This document shows, piece by piece, positions 38,882 through 45,894 of a stretch of 45,894 nt of DNA. The stretch spans positions 1 through 45,894 of the forward strand of contig JBBQNJ010000035.1 of NCBI GenBank assembly GCA_038329845.1. Direction: 5' to 3'. The position numbers were made by a program, and so were the translations under genes. Each line of letters starts with the position of its first letter. Position 1 is the stretch's first letter. This DNA comes from JBBQNJ01 sp038329845. GTDB taxonomy: Bacteria > Planctomycetota > Phycisphaerae > Tepidisphaerales > Tepidisphaeraceae. The notes under the pieces were generated by a model, which saw nothing but the letters and a program-made list of their open reading frames with translations, was not told where the DNA came from and ran no database searches.

Positions 38882-40180
38882 CTATTCGTGGCGCAAGGCC
38901 TCGATCGGATTCATAAAAGCCGCGAGAATGGCCGGATAAATCCCGAAAACGATGCCGATGATCCCCGACACGCCGAAACTGACGAACACCGACAACGGCA
39001 CGATCCGGGTGGGATAGCTTCCGCCGCTGATCCACGGAATTGCGGCGGCGAACACCGCGCCCAGTGCGATTCCCACCAATCCCCCGGCCAGCGAAACCAC
39101 GGTGGTCTCGATGAGGAACTGAAGCGTGATGTGTCGCCGCTTGGCACCCAAGGCCCGGCGGATGCCGATCTCACGGGTGCGCTCTGTGACGGTGGCGAGC
39201 ATGATATTCATGATTCCAATCCCCCCCACCAACAGCGACAGGCTGGCGATTCCCACCATGATCACGTTGAAGACCTTGTTCAGTTCTTCGGCGTTGCGCA
39301 GGATTTCGATCGGTGCCTTGACCTCGACATCGGCCTTGCCGGCGTGGGCGCTAAGCACCAGGTTCGACGCGATCCCCGCCATCATCTCCACCTCGCTGAC
39401 CTTCTCGCATTGCAGCCAGATTTCGCTCAATTGGATTTCCTTGCGCTCCATCGAGCCGGCCTGGATTCGAATGTTGGTGTCACCGAACGTCGCCTGCGCC
39501 AGTGTCAGGGGGAAGTAGACATCCATGTCGAGGTTGCGCTGCATCATGCCGGCACCCTCGGATCCGGGCCGTAGACCCGTCGGCTCAAGTACCCCCACAA
39601 TCCGCAGCATGGCACTGGACCGACCGGCGGTGCCCACGAGGATCGGCTCGCCCAGCGGATCGCTGTACGGGAACAGTTGTCGCGCCACCAGCGAGCCCAG
39701 CACGCAGACCCCGTCCTGACGCTCGTAATCCAGCCAGGTGAATCGGTGGCCACGCGACAGGCGAAGATTGATGACCTCGAAAATCGCCGGCGTGGTTCCG
39801 ATGGCGTTGGCGTTGGCCCGCAGGTCGCCGGCGGTGACTTTCTGTTCCGTGTCGCGCAGCGGGACGATGGCGCTTAGCCCGGGAAGCGTTTTCAGCAGCG
39901 CCAGATCACTGCGCAGCAGACCGTAACTAAGCATCCGCTGAGTTCGCCCGGTCGCCTCGGAACTCTCCGGTGGCTTGGTTGATCGGACCAGGATATTTCG
40001 CGCCCCCAGTTGCTGGAGCTGCTCGAGGGCCCGCTGCTTGCCGCCTTCGCCGATCGCCACCATGACGATCACCGCCATGACTCCGAAAATAATCCCCAAC
40101 GTCGTCAGCAGGCTGCGCAGCTTGTGCAGGTGCAGGTTCTTGATCCCGAGGATGAGCGTTTCAAAGAGAAAGTTGAACAT
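38882..40180 (-). CDS. MacB/FtsX-family ABC transporter permease
   Basis: 432 residues: a first membrane helix after an amphipathic start (NLHLHKLRSLLTTLGIIFGVMAVIVMVAIG), a periplasmic MacB-PCD-like domain of about 200 residues, then three C-terminal membrane segments. The conserved cytoplasmic motif VTERTREIGIRRALGAKRRHI lies between the second and third segments, and the tail is NPIEALRHE. These permeases work with a MacB/LolD-type ATPase and often an adaptor; neither gene is next to it, so the partner must be elsewhere. Divergent from the HIT gene. Confidence 0.9.
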   Translation of the reverse strand: MFNFLFETLILGIKNLHLHKLRSLLTTLGIIFGVMAVIVMVAIGEGGKQRALEQLQQLGARNILVRSTKPPESSEATGRTQRMLSYGLLRSDLALLKTLPGLSAIVPLRDTEQKVTAGDLRANANAIGTTPAIFEVINLRLSRGHRFTWLDYERQDGVCVLGSLVARQLFPYSDPLGEPILVGTAGRSSAMLRIVGVLEPTGLRPGSEGAGMMQRNLDMDVYFPLTLAQATFGDTNIRIQAGSMERKEIQLSEIWLQCEKVSEVEMMAGIASNLVLSAHAGKADVEVKAPIEILRNAEELNKVFNVIMVGIASLSLLVGGIGIMNIMLATVTERTREIGIRRALGAKRRHITLQFLIETTVVSLAGGLVGIALGAVFAAAIPWISGGSYPTRIVPLSVFVSFGVSGIIGIVFGIYPAILAAFMNPIEALRHE

Positions 40181-40317
40181 TCCACGTCACTTAGGGTAAA
40201 TTGGATCGGGTCCGAGAAAAAATCCCGTGCCCGAGGCCTCACCGCGGCTTTTCGCGGATTGTGGTCGTGGCGGGCATGGACGACAAGACCCTCGAACCCC
40301 CAACCGGTTTTCGCCAG

Positions 40318-40656
40318 ATGCCTGACACGCTGTTCATGAAAATCATCGCCCGACAGATCCCCGCCCGCATCGCCTACGAGGATGACGATTATATCGCCAT
40401 CCACGACATCCAGCCGCAGGCCCCGGTCCACCTGCTGGTGATTCCCAAAAAGCCGATCGCCACGCTCAATGACTTGAGTGACGACGACCGTGAGCTGATC
40501 GGCGGCTTGTTCATCATCGCGGCCGACTTGATGAAGCAGCTTGGCCATAGCGATTACCGAACCGTCTTCAACTGCGGCCCGGGCGCTCAGCAATCGGTTT
40601 TCCACCTGCATCTGCATGTCTTGGCCGGGCGGACGTTCAACTGGCCGCCGGGATAG
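40318..40656 (+). CDS. HIT-family protein (HinT-like nucleotide hydrolase)
   Basis: 112 residues. The histidine triad FHLHLHVLAGR near the C-terminus, plus MKIIARQIPARIAYEDDDYIA and DIQPQAPVHLLVIPKKPI, are typical of HinT-type purine nucleoside phosphoramidases. The start at 40318 (MPDTLFMKIIARQ) matches the normal family N-terminus but has no good ribosome site; an ATG at 40276 would add 14 residues. Soluble, with a general role in nucleotide metabolism. A copy of the CAGGAT repeat follows. Confidence 0.9.
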   Translation: MPDTLFMKIIARQIPARIAYEDDDYIAIHDIQPQAPVHLLVIPKKPIATLNDLSDDDRELIGGLFIIAADLMKQLGHSDYRTVFNCGPGAQQSVFHLHLHVLAGRTFNWPPG

Positions 40657-40724
40657 CCGCCGCACCAAGGCGTGTAACTATTCAGTTTCCCAGATAGCCC
40701 AGGCACCACCGGCATAAAACCGGG

Positions 40725-40822
40725 AGCAAGAACCAGGATGGACAGGATAAACCGGATTGAGGCGCGCGGCGAATCCCGGCCCAAGCGACTTATCCTGTGA
40801 ATCCTGTTTATCCTGATCGGAC
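40725..40822. repeat. CAGGAT/ATCCTG dispersed repeat, copy 4
   Basis: GAGCAAGAACCAGGATGGAC, AGGATAAACCGGATTGAGGC, GCGCGGCGAATCCCGGCCCA and then CTTATCCTGTGAATCCTGTT. Arms are complementary in motif around a GC-rich centre, matching copy 3 at 28195. Confidence 0.8.
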
Positions 40823-41301
40823 TTGGTTCTTCGCCCAACGACGAGCAACAGAGATCCCACCCGGCATGCTCGGTGCATCGGCGTTGATCGGCGTTGATCG
40901 GAGGTTCATGTCTCGAGCATGTGTCCCATGAACCGCGAAGGCGATACGGATATTGAAGACTTCGCCGCCGATGCACGCGGATGAACGCTGATTCGGGTCA
41001 ACGATGTCTCCTCTGCGCCGGTGCCGTCGCCATCGAAGACGGCGATGGATGGACCGGGGCGAGGCAAGCCGCGTGACTCGGCGAAGAAACCGGCTTCGAT
41101 GACCCGTTCCCGCGGGTTCTTCGAGCCGCAGACGGCGGAAACGGTCATGCATTCGTTGCCGCCACGACCGCGAGCCATCGGTCAACGTACGCCCGCCGAA
41201 AGTGTTATGAATCCTCCAAATCCCGCGCACCCGCGCAGGCGTTTTCCATTAAGGGGGTCGGTCTCTACAATGGTCGCCCGCGCCGAAAGGCGTTTTGCAC
41301 A
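40823..41301. other. Spacer with GCATCGGCGTTGATCGG repeats; possible gene remnant
   Basis: GCATCGGCGTTGATCGGCGT (40877-40896) and CGATGCACGCGGATGAACGC (40969-40988) are inverted copies of another dispersed repeat. A minus-strand open frame of 90 codons (40906-41178) contains SIAVFDGDGTGAEE but ends in repeat-derived sequence. I see no solid gene. Confidence 0.45.
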
Positions 41302-42471
41302 ATGCTGATACCCCTTCGCACCGACAGTCCGCTTCGCACCACCCCCTGGATGAACTGGGCGCTGATCGCCACGAACGTCATCACCTTCCTGGCGCAGATG
41401 AAGTATTCCGCGGCCATGAGCCAGTGGATGCTCAACCCCATGCGCCCCGAGCTGGAGCATTTCGTCAGCTATGCGTTTCTCCATGCCGGATGGGGGCACA
41501 TCATCTCCAACATGCTGTTCCTCTATATTTTCGGGAACAACGTCAATGATCGCATGGGGAACATCGGGTACCTCGGTTTCTATCTCGCCGGCGCTATCTT
41601 CGCCGGAAGTGGCTACGTCCTGTTCACCCAAGGCCCCCACCCGGTGCTGGGCGCCAGCGGCGCCGTCGCCGCCGTCACCGGCGCTTACCTGGTCTTGTTT
41701 CCCCGATCCAATATCACGGTCGTCTACTGGTGGTTCTTCATCGGCATGGCCGAGATCAGCAGCCTCTGGTTCATCGGGCTGTTTTTTGTCCTCGACCTGG
41801 CCGGGGAGTTCGTCCCCATTCTCGGCGGCCAGCAATCCGTCGCCCATATGGCACACATCAGCGGGTCGCTCTTCGGGTTTGTTCTCTGCCTGGCGCTGCT
41901 GTGGATGCATCTGCTGCCACGCGACCCGTTCGACATCGTGGCGATGATCCAGCGCTGGAACCGGCGCCGGCAATATCGCAGCGTAGTTCGATCGGGCTAC
42001 GACCCGTTCGCATACGACCACTCGATCGCCGCCGACGCCGCAGGACCCGCGGCCACCCCCCCGCCGCTGCCCGATCCGAACATCGAGCGCATCCAGATCC
42101 TCCGCGACAAGGTAAGCGAGGCGATCGCGGACCGCGATCTACCCACCGCGGCACGGCTCTACCTCGAGATCAACGATTTGGATCCCCAGCGCGTCCTGCC
42201 CCGCGCAATCCAGATCGACGTGGCCAATCAGCTCGCCCACGAGGGCCTTTATCCCCAGGCCGCCACGGCGTACGAACAGTTGCTTCGGGCGTATCCCAAC
42301 TACGAGCAGATCGAGCAGGTGCAATTGATGCTCGGATTGATCTACAGCCGTTACCTCGAGCGCCCGGACCTCGCCCGCGATCTTCTGCGCAGCGCCATCT
42401 CGCGCCTGCATACCCCGCGCGAACTCGACTTGGCCCGCGAGGAGCTTGCCCGGATCGAACCGGCGCCGTAA
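41302..42471 (+). CDS. Rhomboid-family intramembrane protease with TPR tail
   Basis: 389 residues. About six membrane segments in the first 200 residues carry the rhomboid motifs: FLHAGWGHIISNMLFLYIFG, GASGAVAAVTG with the nucleophile S119, and HMAHISGSLFGF with H185 as the partner. The soluble C-terminal part (about 255-389) has tetratricopeptide-like helices (TAARLYLEINDLDPQ, EGLYPQAATAYEQLLRAYPN). Rhomboids cut membrane proteins within the bilayer; the TPR part may choose partners. The first ATG was taken because the hydrophobic domain begins soon after. The ClpS-like gene converges on its end. Confidence 0.9.
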   Translation: MLIPLRTDSPLRTTPWMNWALIATNVITFLAQMKYSAAMSQWMLNPMRPELEHFVSYAFLHAGWGHIISNMLFLYIFGNNVNDRMGNIGYLGFYLAGAIFAGSGYVLFTQGPHPVLGASGAVAAVTGAYLVLFPRSNITVVYWWFFIGMAEISSLWFIGLFFVLDLAGEFVPILGGQQSVAHMAHISGSLFGFVLCLALLWMHLLPRDPFDIVAMIQRWNRRRQYRSVVRSGYDPFAYDHSIAADAAGPAATPPPLPDPNIERIQILRDKVSEAIADRDLPTAARLYLEINDLDPQRVLPRAIQIDVANQLAHEGLYPQAATAYEQLLRAYPNYEQIEQVQLMLGLIYSRYLERPDLARDLLRSAISRLHTPRELDLAREELARIEPAP

Positions 42472-42511
42472 CCCCGCCGCCCCGCCACGCCCCCCCCCAC
42501 TGCGCGGCCCG

Positions 42512-42844
42512 TCATTCATCGGCTTCAATCGTGACGCTCATCCCCTTCGAGGTGAACTGCTCCTGGTACAACTCCGCCCGCTCCTTGTGAGTCGTCAGCA
42601 GCAGCGCCACGCCGGTTTCGTCCGCCTCCTTCATGCGGATTTCCGCGTCCTGCTCGTTCAACGGCGTCAGTTCGACGATCGTATCGACGACAAACTCGCG
42701 GCTGTTCTTGTCGTCGTTGTGCAACAACACCTTCCACGGCGGCATCTGTCGGGGCGGCTGCCGCTTGGGGTTCGCACGGGGGGAAGGCTTGACCTTCGTC
42801 GCCACCGCTGAATTCGACGACTCGCTCTCCTTTTTGTCGGACAT
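42512..42844 (-). CDS. clpS: ClpS-like adaptor protein
   Basis: 110 residues. A charged, disordered N-terminus (about 1-40) is followed by the ClpS core: PPWKVLLHNDDKNSREFVVD, LNEQDAEIRMKEADETG and LLTTHKERAELYQEQFTSKG. In Proteobacteria ClpS delivers N-degron proteins to ClpAP. The gate NDD is kept, but by-eye alignment puts Arg at the pocket methionine and Asp at the pocket histidine (E. coli M40 and H66), so classical N-degron binding may be lost. The ATG at 42844 follows GGGAGTGAT. No clpA lies in the window. Transcribed divergently from anmK. Confidence 0.82.
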   Translation of the reverse strand: MSDKKESESSNSAVATKVKPSPRANPKRQPPRQMPPWKVLLHNDDKNSREFVVDTIVELTPLNEQDAEIRMKEADETGVALLLTTHKERAELYQEQFTSKGMSVTIEADE

Positions 42845-42936
42845 AAAAATCACTCCCATCATCGGCTCGGCTCTATTCAATGATCGCGTGGGATTATTAT
42901 AGTCACCCTCCTCAATCGCGTGTAGATTCAGCATCC

Positions 42937-44079
42937 GTGCGCGACAACGATCGAATCCTCATCGGGGCGATGAGCGGCACCAGCGCCGACGGCGTGGACG
43001 CCGTGGCCGTCGGCATCACCGGAACCCCGCCCCACGTGTCGGTGCGGGTTTTGGCCCACGAGCGCCTGGCCTACGAACCCGATCTGCGGGCCGAGATATT
43101 CCACGCGCGCGCCAATCCCTGTTCCATCAGCGCCCTGGCTCGGCTGGGGCGCCGAATCACCCTGGCCCACGCCCAGGCGATCAACCAGGTGATGGCCAGA
43201 GGCGCGTTGTCGCCGCAACAAATCGCGGCGGTGGCGGCACACGGGCAGACGCTCTTTCACGACCCTCCCGACACCGTGCAGTGGCTCGATGCGCCGTTGC
43301 TGGCCCAGCGAACGCGATGCCGGGTCATCAGCGACTTTCGCCGCGCCGATTGCGCGGCCGGCGGGCAAGGCGCGCCGCTGGTCCCCTTCGCCGATTACCT
43401 GTTGTTTCGTGATCCGCGATGTCATCGAATCCTGCTGAACCTCGGCGGGATCGCCAACCTCACCTCGATCCCTCCCGACGCCGCGATGGAGCAGGTCATG
43501 GCCTTCGATACCGGCCCGGGCAATTGCGTGAGCGACTGGCTGATCCGCACCCATCTGCCCGATGCCGGCGGATACGATCGCGACGGCGAACTGGCCATGC
43601 GAGGCCACGCCGATGAATATCTGGCGATGGCGTCGATCGCGGGATATCTGGAGAAAAATCCCCCCAAGTCCACCGATGTCGATTCGATGATCGCCGCCTT
43701 TTCGACCGCTATGAACAGCACCGGCGCTGCACCTAGCCTGAACGATCTTCTCGCCAGCGCCTGTAGGGCAACGGCCGCGGCGATCGCCGGCTCGCTCGAT
43801 CGGTTTGTCCCTGACTGCTCAGGCCCCGCGACGCAGTTGCTCATCAGCGGCGGCGGGGTGAACAACGCGAGAATGATCGGTGAGCTTCGCGCCGCGATCG
43901 GCACCCGCGCATCGGTGCGCCGGCTGGACGAACTGGGAATCGCCGCCGACGCCAAGGAGGCCGTCGCCTTCGCGCTGTTGGGCGTCGCGGCGCTGGATGG
44001 CGTGCCCGGCAATCTTCCTCGCATCACCGGGGCGCAGCGCGCCGTCATCCTTGGTAGCATCACTCCCCGACCATGTTAA
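42937..44079 (+). CDS. anmK: Anhydro-N-acetylmuramic acid kinase
   Basis: 380 residues from the GTG at 42937. AnmK phosphorylates and opens 1,6-anhydroMurNAc during cell-wall recycling. Family marks: GAMSGTSADGVDAVAV at the start (ATP/sugar site), AAHGQTLFHDPP, GGQGAPLVPFADYLLF, ILLNLGGIANLT, AFDTGPGNCVSDW, and LLISGGGVNNARMIGEL near the end. An in-frame ATG at 42880 would overlap the divergent promoter zone (TATTATAG near 42894), so the GTG is preferred. It overlaps murQ by 7 nt, giving the classic two-step recycling pair. Confidence 0.92.
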   Translation: MRDNDRILIGAMSGTSADGVDAVAVGITGTPPHVSVRVLAHERLAYEPDLRAEIFHARANPCSISALARLGRRITLAHAQAINQVMARGALSPQQIAAVAAHGQTLFHDPPDTVQWLDAPLLAQRTRCRVISDFRRADCAAGGQGAPLVPFADYLLFRDPRCHRILLNLGGIANLTSIPPDAAMEQVMAFDTGPGNCVSDWLIRTHLPDAGGYDRDGELAMRGHADEYLAMASIAGYLEKNPPKSTDVDSMIAAFSTAMNSTGAAPSLNDLLASACRATAAAIAGSLDRFVPDCSGPATQLLISGGGVNNARMIGELRAAIGTRASVRRLDELGIAADAKEAVAFALLGVAALDGVPGNLPRITGAQRAVILGSITPRPC

Positions 44080-44987
44080 TCGACCGATCCATTCTCTTGA
44101 CCGAACGCCGGCTTGAAGACTCGATGCGGTTGGACGCAATGAGCATCGAGCATGCCATCCACCTGATCAACGCCCAGGATGCCCTGGCCGTGCGAGCCGT
44201 CGCCGATCAGCGCAGCCAGATCGCCCGCGCGGTGGCGATGGTCGCCGAATGCCTCGCCGCCCGAGGCCGATTGATCTACATCGGCGCCGGGACCAGCGGG
44301 CGGCTGGGCGTGCTGGACGCCTCGGAATGCCCGCCGACGTTCGGATCGGACCCCTCGAGCGTGCAGGGCATCATCGCCGGCGGCGATGCGGCGATGTTCC
44401 GCGCCCAGGAGGGGGCCGAAGATCGCCCCGATGACGGCGCTGCCGCCATCGACGCCCGCGAAGTCGGCGCTGACGATGTGGTCATGGGCATCGCCGCCGG
44501 CGGGACCACGCCCTTCGTCGCCGGCGCCCTCGAGCGAGCCACGGCCCGCGGCGCGCGAACGATCTTCCTCACCTGCGTGCAGCCCAACGCTTCCGAGCCG
44601 CGCGCCGAACTGGTGATCCGCCCCCTGGTCGGACCCGAGGTTCTCACCGGATCGACCCGCCTCAAGGCCGGCACCGCCACCAAGCTGGTCCTGAACACCA
44701 TCACCACGTTGGCGATGGTCCGCCTGGGCAAAGTGCATGAAAATCTCATGGTGGACCTTCGCATCACCAACGCCAAGCTGCGCGATCGCGCGATCCGAAT
44801 CATCTCCACCCTTTGCTCCACCGATCCGGCTCGCAGTCTCCAGTTGCTGGAACAGGCCGGAAACCATGTGAAGACCGCCATCGTCATGGGAGTGAGAAGC
44901 CTGCCCGCCGACGCCGCCGGCGCGTTACTCGATCGCCATGGCGGAAATCTCCGCGCCGCATTGGACTCGACGCGGGCCGATGGATGA
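44073..44987 (+). CDS. murQ: N-acetylmuramic acid 6-phosphate etherase
   Basis: 304 residues. MurQ removes the lactyl ether from MurNAc-6-phosphate, giving GlcNAc-6-phosphate. The SIS-domain sugar site IYIGAGTSGRLGVLDASECP (with the catalytic Glu) and GIAAGGTTPFVAGAL are present, as are VGPEVLTGSTRLKAGTATK and LVLNTITTLAMVRLGKVHEN. It follows anmK with a 7-nt overlap, so the products act one after the other on the same molecule. The pair suggests that this bacterium makes or scavenges peptidoglycan. Confidence 0.94.
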   Translation: MLIDRSILLTERRLEDSMRLDAMSIEHAIHLINAQDALAVRAVADQRSQIARAVAMVAECLAARGRLIYIGAGTSGRLGVLDASECPPTFGSDPSSVQGIIAGGDAAMFRAQEGAEDRPDDGAAAIDAREVGADDVVMGIAAGGTTPFVAGALERATARGARTIFLTCVQPNASEPRAELVIRPLVGPEVLTGSTRLKAGTATKLVLNTITTLAMVRLGKVHENLMVDLRITNAKLRDRAIRIISTLCSTDPARSLQLLEQAGNHVKTAIVMGVRSLPADAAGALLDRHGGNLRAALDSTRADG

Positions 44988-45048
44988 CCGTCGGAAGATA
45001 CGGGCCTAGGATTGGCTTGTTTTCAACCTCGACCTCGAAGGAGACCCC

Positions 45049-45858
45049 ATGAATCGCTCGATCAAGCTGGCGGGTTGCGCCCTGTTCACCATCATCGCCT
45101 GCGCCACGACCTCGCGGGCGGCCATCGTCACGAAAACCGTCAAGTATGAATCCGGCGGGAGCGAATTCCTCGGCTACCTCGCCTACGATGATTCTCACAC
45201 CGCCAAAAGGCCGGCAATCCTGGTGGCACCGGAATGGTGGGGACTGAACGATTACGCCAAGTCACGCGCCCGCCAGCTCGCGGAGTTGGGATACATCGCG
45301 TTCGCCGCCGATTTGTATGGGCAGGGCAAGGTCACCACCGACGCCAAGCAGGCCGCCGAGTGGGCCGGACCGTTTTACAAGGACCGCGCCGAGCTGCGCC
45401 GGCGAATCCGCGCGGCCTACTCGACGATGCTCGCCCAGCCCGCGGTGGATGATTCGAAAACCGCCGCCATCGGCTATTGTTTCGGCGGAATGGCCGCGTT
45501 GGACCTGGCGCGCAGCGGCACCGACCTCGCGGGCATCGTCAGCTTCCACGGCGGTCTGGCACCGCCGGTCCCGGCCAGCGCCGAGAAAATCAAGGCCCGC
45601 ATCCTGATCGAACAAGGCGCCGATGATTCGTTCATCTCGCCGGAGGAGCTGCAGGGATTCCTCGACGAGATGCGCAAGGCCGGCGTCGATTACCGGATCA
45701 CCCTTCACGGCGGCGCTAAGCACGCCTTCACCAATCCCGACGCCGGCAGCTTCCATGTGAAAGGGGTCGAGTACAACGAGAAAGCCGACCAGCGAAGCTG
45801 GTCCGCCATGAAAGCGTTTTTCAACGCCCTGTTCGACCGCGCCGAAGGGAAAAAGTAG
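45049..45858 (+). CDS. Secreted dienelactone hydrolase family protein
   Basis: 269 residues with a signal peptide (AGCALFTIIACATTSRAA). The alpha/beta-hydrolase triad of the dienelactone hydrolase type is visible: C144 in GYCFGG as nucleophile, an Asp in GADDSF (192-193) and H225 (AKHAFTNPD); E62 (PEWWGLND) corresponds to the activating Glu. Such enzymes open lactones or act on carboxylic esters; the actual substrate is unknown. AAGGAG lies about 8 nt before the ATG. It follows murQ by 61 nt and may be on the same transcript. The final 36 bp of the window are GC-rich spacer. Confidence 0.88.
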   Translation: MNRSIKLAGCALFTIIACATTSRAAIVTKTVKYESGGSEFLGYLAYDDSHTAKRPAILVAPEWWGLNDYAKSRARQLAELGYIAFAADLYGQGKVTTDAKQAAEWAGPFYKDRAELRRRIRAAYSTMLAQPAVDDSKTAAIGYCFGGMAALDLARSGTDLAGIVSFHGGLAPPVPASAEKIKARILIEQGADDSFISPEELQGFLDEMRKAGVDYRITLHGGAKHAFTNPDAGSFHVKGVEYNEKADQRSWSAMKAFFNALFDRAEGKK

Positions 45859-45894
45859 CCCCCGCCGCGCCGCCGGCGAGGGGGAGCGGGGGAC

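Noticed and set aside
40906..41178. 90-codon minus-strand open frame with SIAVFDGDGTGAEE
   Set aside because: Its C-terminal third is dispersed-repeat sequence and it has no clear ribosome site or known domain.

Overview
The window is GC-rich bacterial DNA that looks like Planctomycetota, probably near the Phycisphaerae. The signs are a PEP-CTERM tail, two prepilin-like secreted proteins with the H-X9-DG ending typical of that phylum, a sulfatase, many secreted polysaccharide-active proteins, a DUF3467 protein, and dispersed intergenic repeats familiar from planctomycete genomes. This assignment is inference from gene families; no rRNA or tRNA gene was seen.

Layout. 1-650: the end of an IS630-type insertion sequence and a decayed REP-associated transposase. 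752-3022: an M14 carboxypeptidase and a threonine-aldolase-like PLP enzyme. 3023-3904: repeat-rich spacer. 3905-5886: ABC-2 permease, SCO1 and DUF420 genes, a cytochrome-oxidase assembly-like module without its ATPase. 6155-7627: a B12-binding radical SAM enzyme. 7850-18162: a secreted polysaccharide-degradation region. It holds a LacI regulator with an operator inside its own promoter, a wrecked and partly inverted PEP-CTERM gene, two prepilin-like proteins, a pectate lyase, a TIG-heparinase/alginate-lyase-like giant, and an unfamiliar barrel-plus-HEAT protein. 18384-22819: an uncharacterised secreted protein, a coiled-coil lipoprotein, and fmt-rsmB. 23008-28101 (minus): a likely four-gene operon of glycosidase, HAD phosphatase/mutase, His-rich repeat membrane protein and sulfatase. 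28300-32903: REP-like repeats, corA, an orphan histidine kinase with pyrE, an 8-bp satellite, and a phosphoglucomutase/phosphomannomutase. 33211-36595 (minus): a translationally coupled GntR (YtrA-like), ABC ATPase and giant-permease operon with its operator. 36643-40180 (minus): an alpha/beta-hydrolase-like pseudoenzyme, a DUF3467 protein and a MacB-like permease. 40318-45858: HIT protein, rhomboid-TPR, ClpS-like protein, anmK-murQ for peptidoglycan recycling, and a secreted dienelactone hydrolase.

Two themes stand out. First, the LacI locus and the minus-strand glycosidase/sulfatase operon together suggest a lifestyle of degrading acidic or sulfated polysaccharides. Second, short tandem repeats have expanded repeatedly. 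Inside genes the units are multiples of three (12 bp in rsmB, 9 bp in the kinase, 18 bp in the His-rich protein), while between genes an 8-bp unit is repeated 15 times. The best candidates for something undescribed are the GntR/ABC operon, whose permease carries a large extracytoplasmic domain and a C-terminal zinc ribbon, and the LacI-prepilin-lyase cluster.
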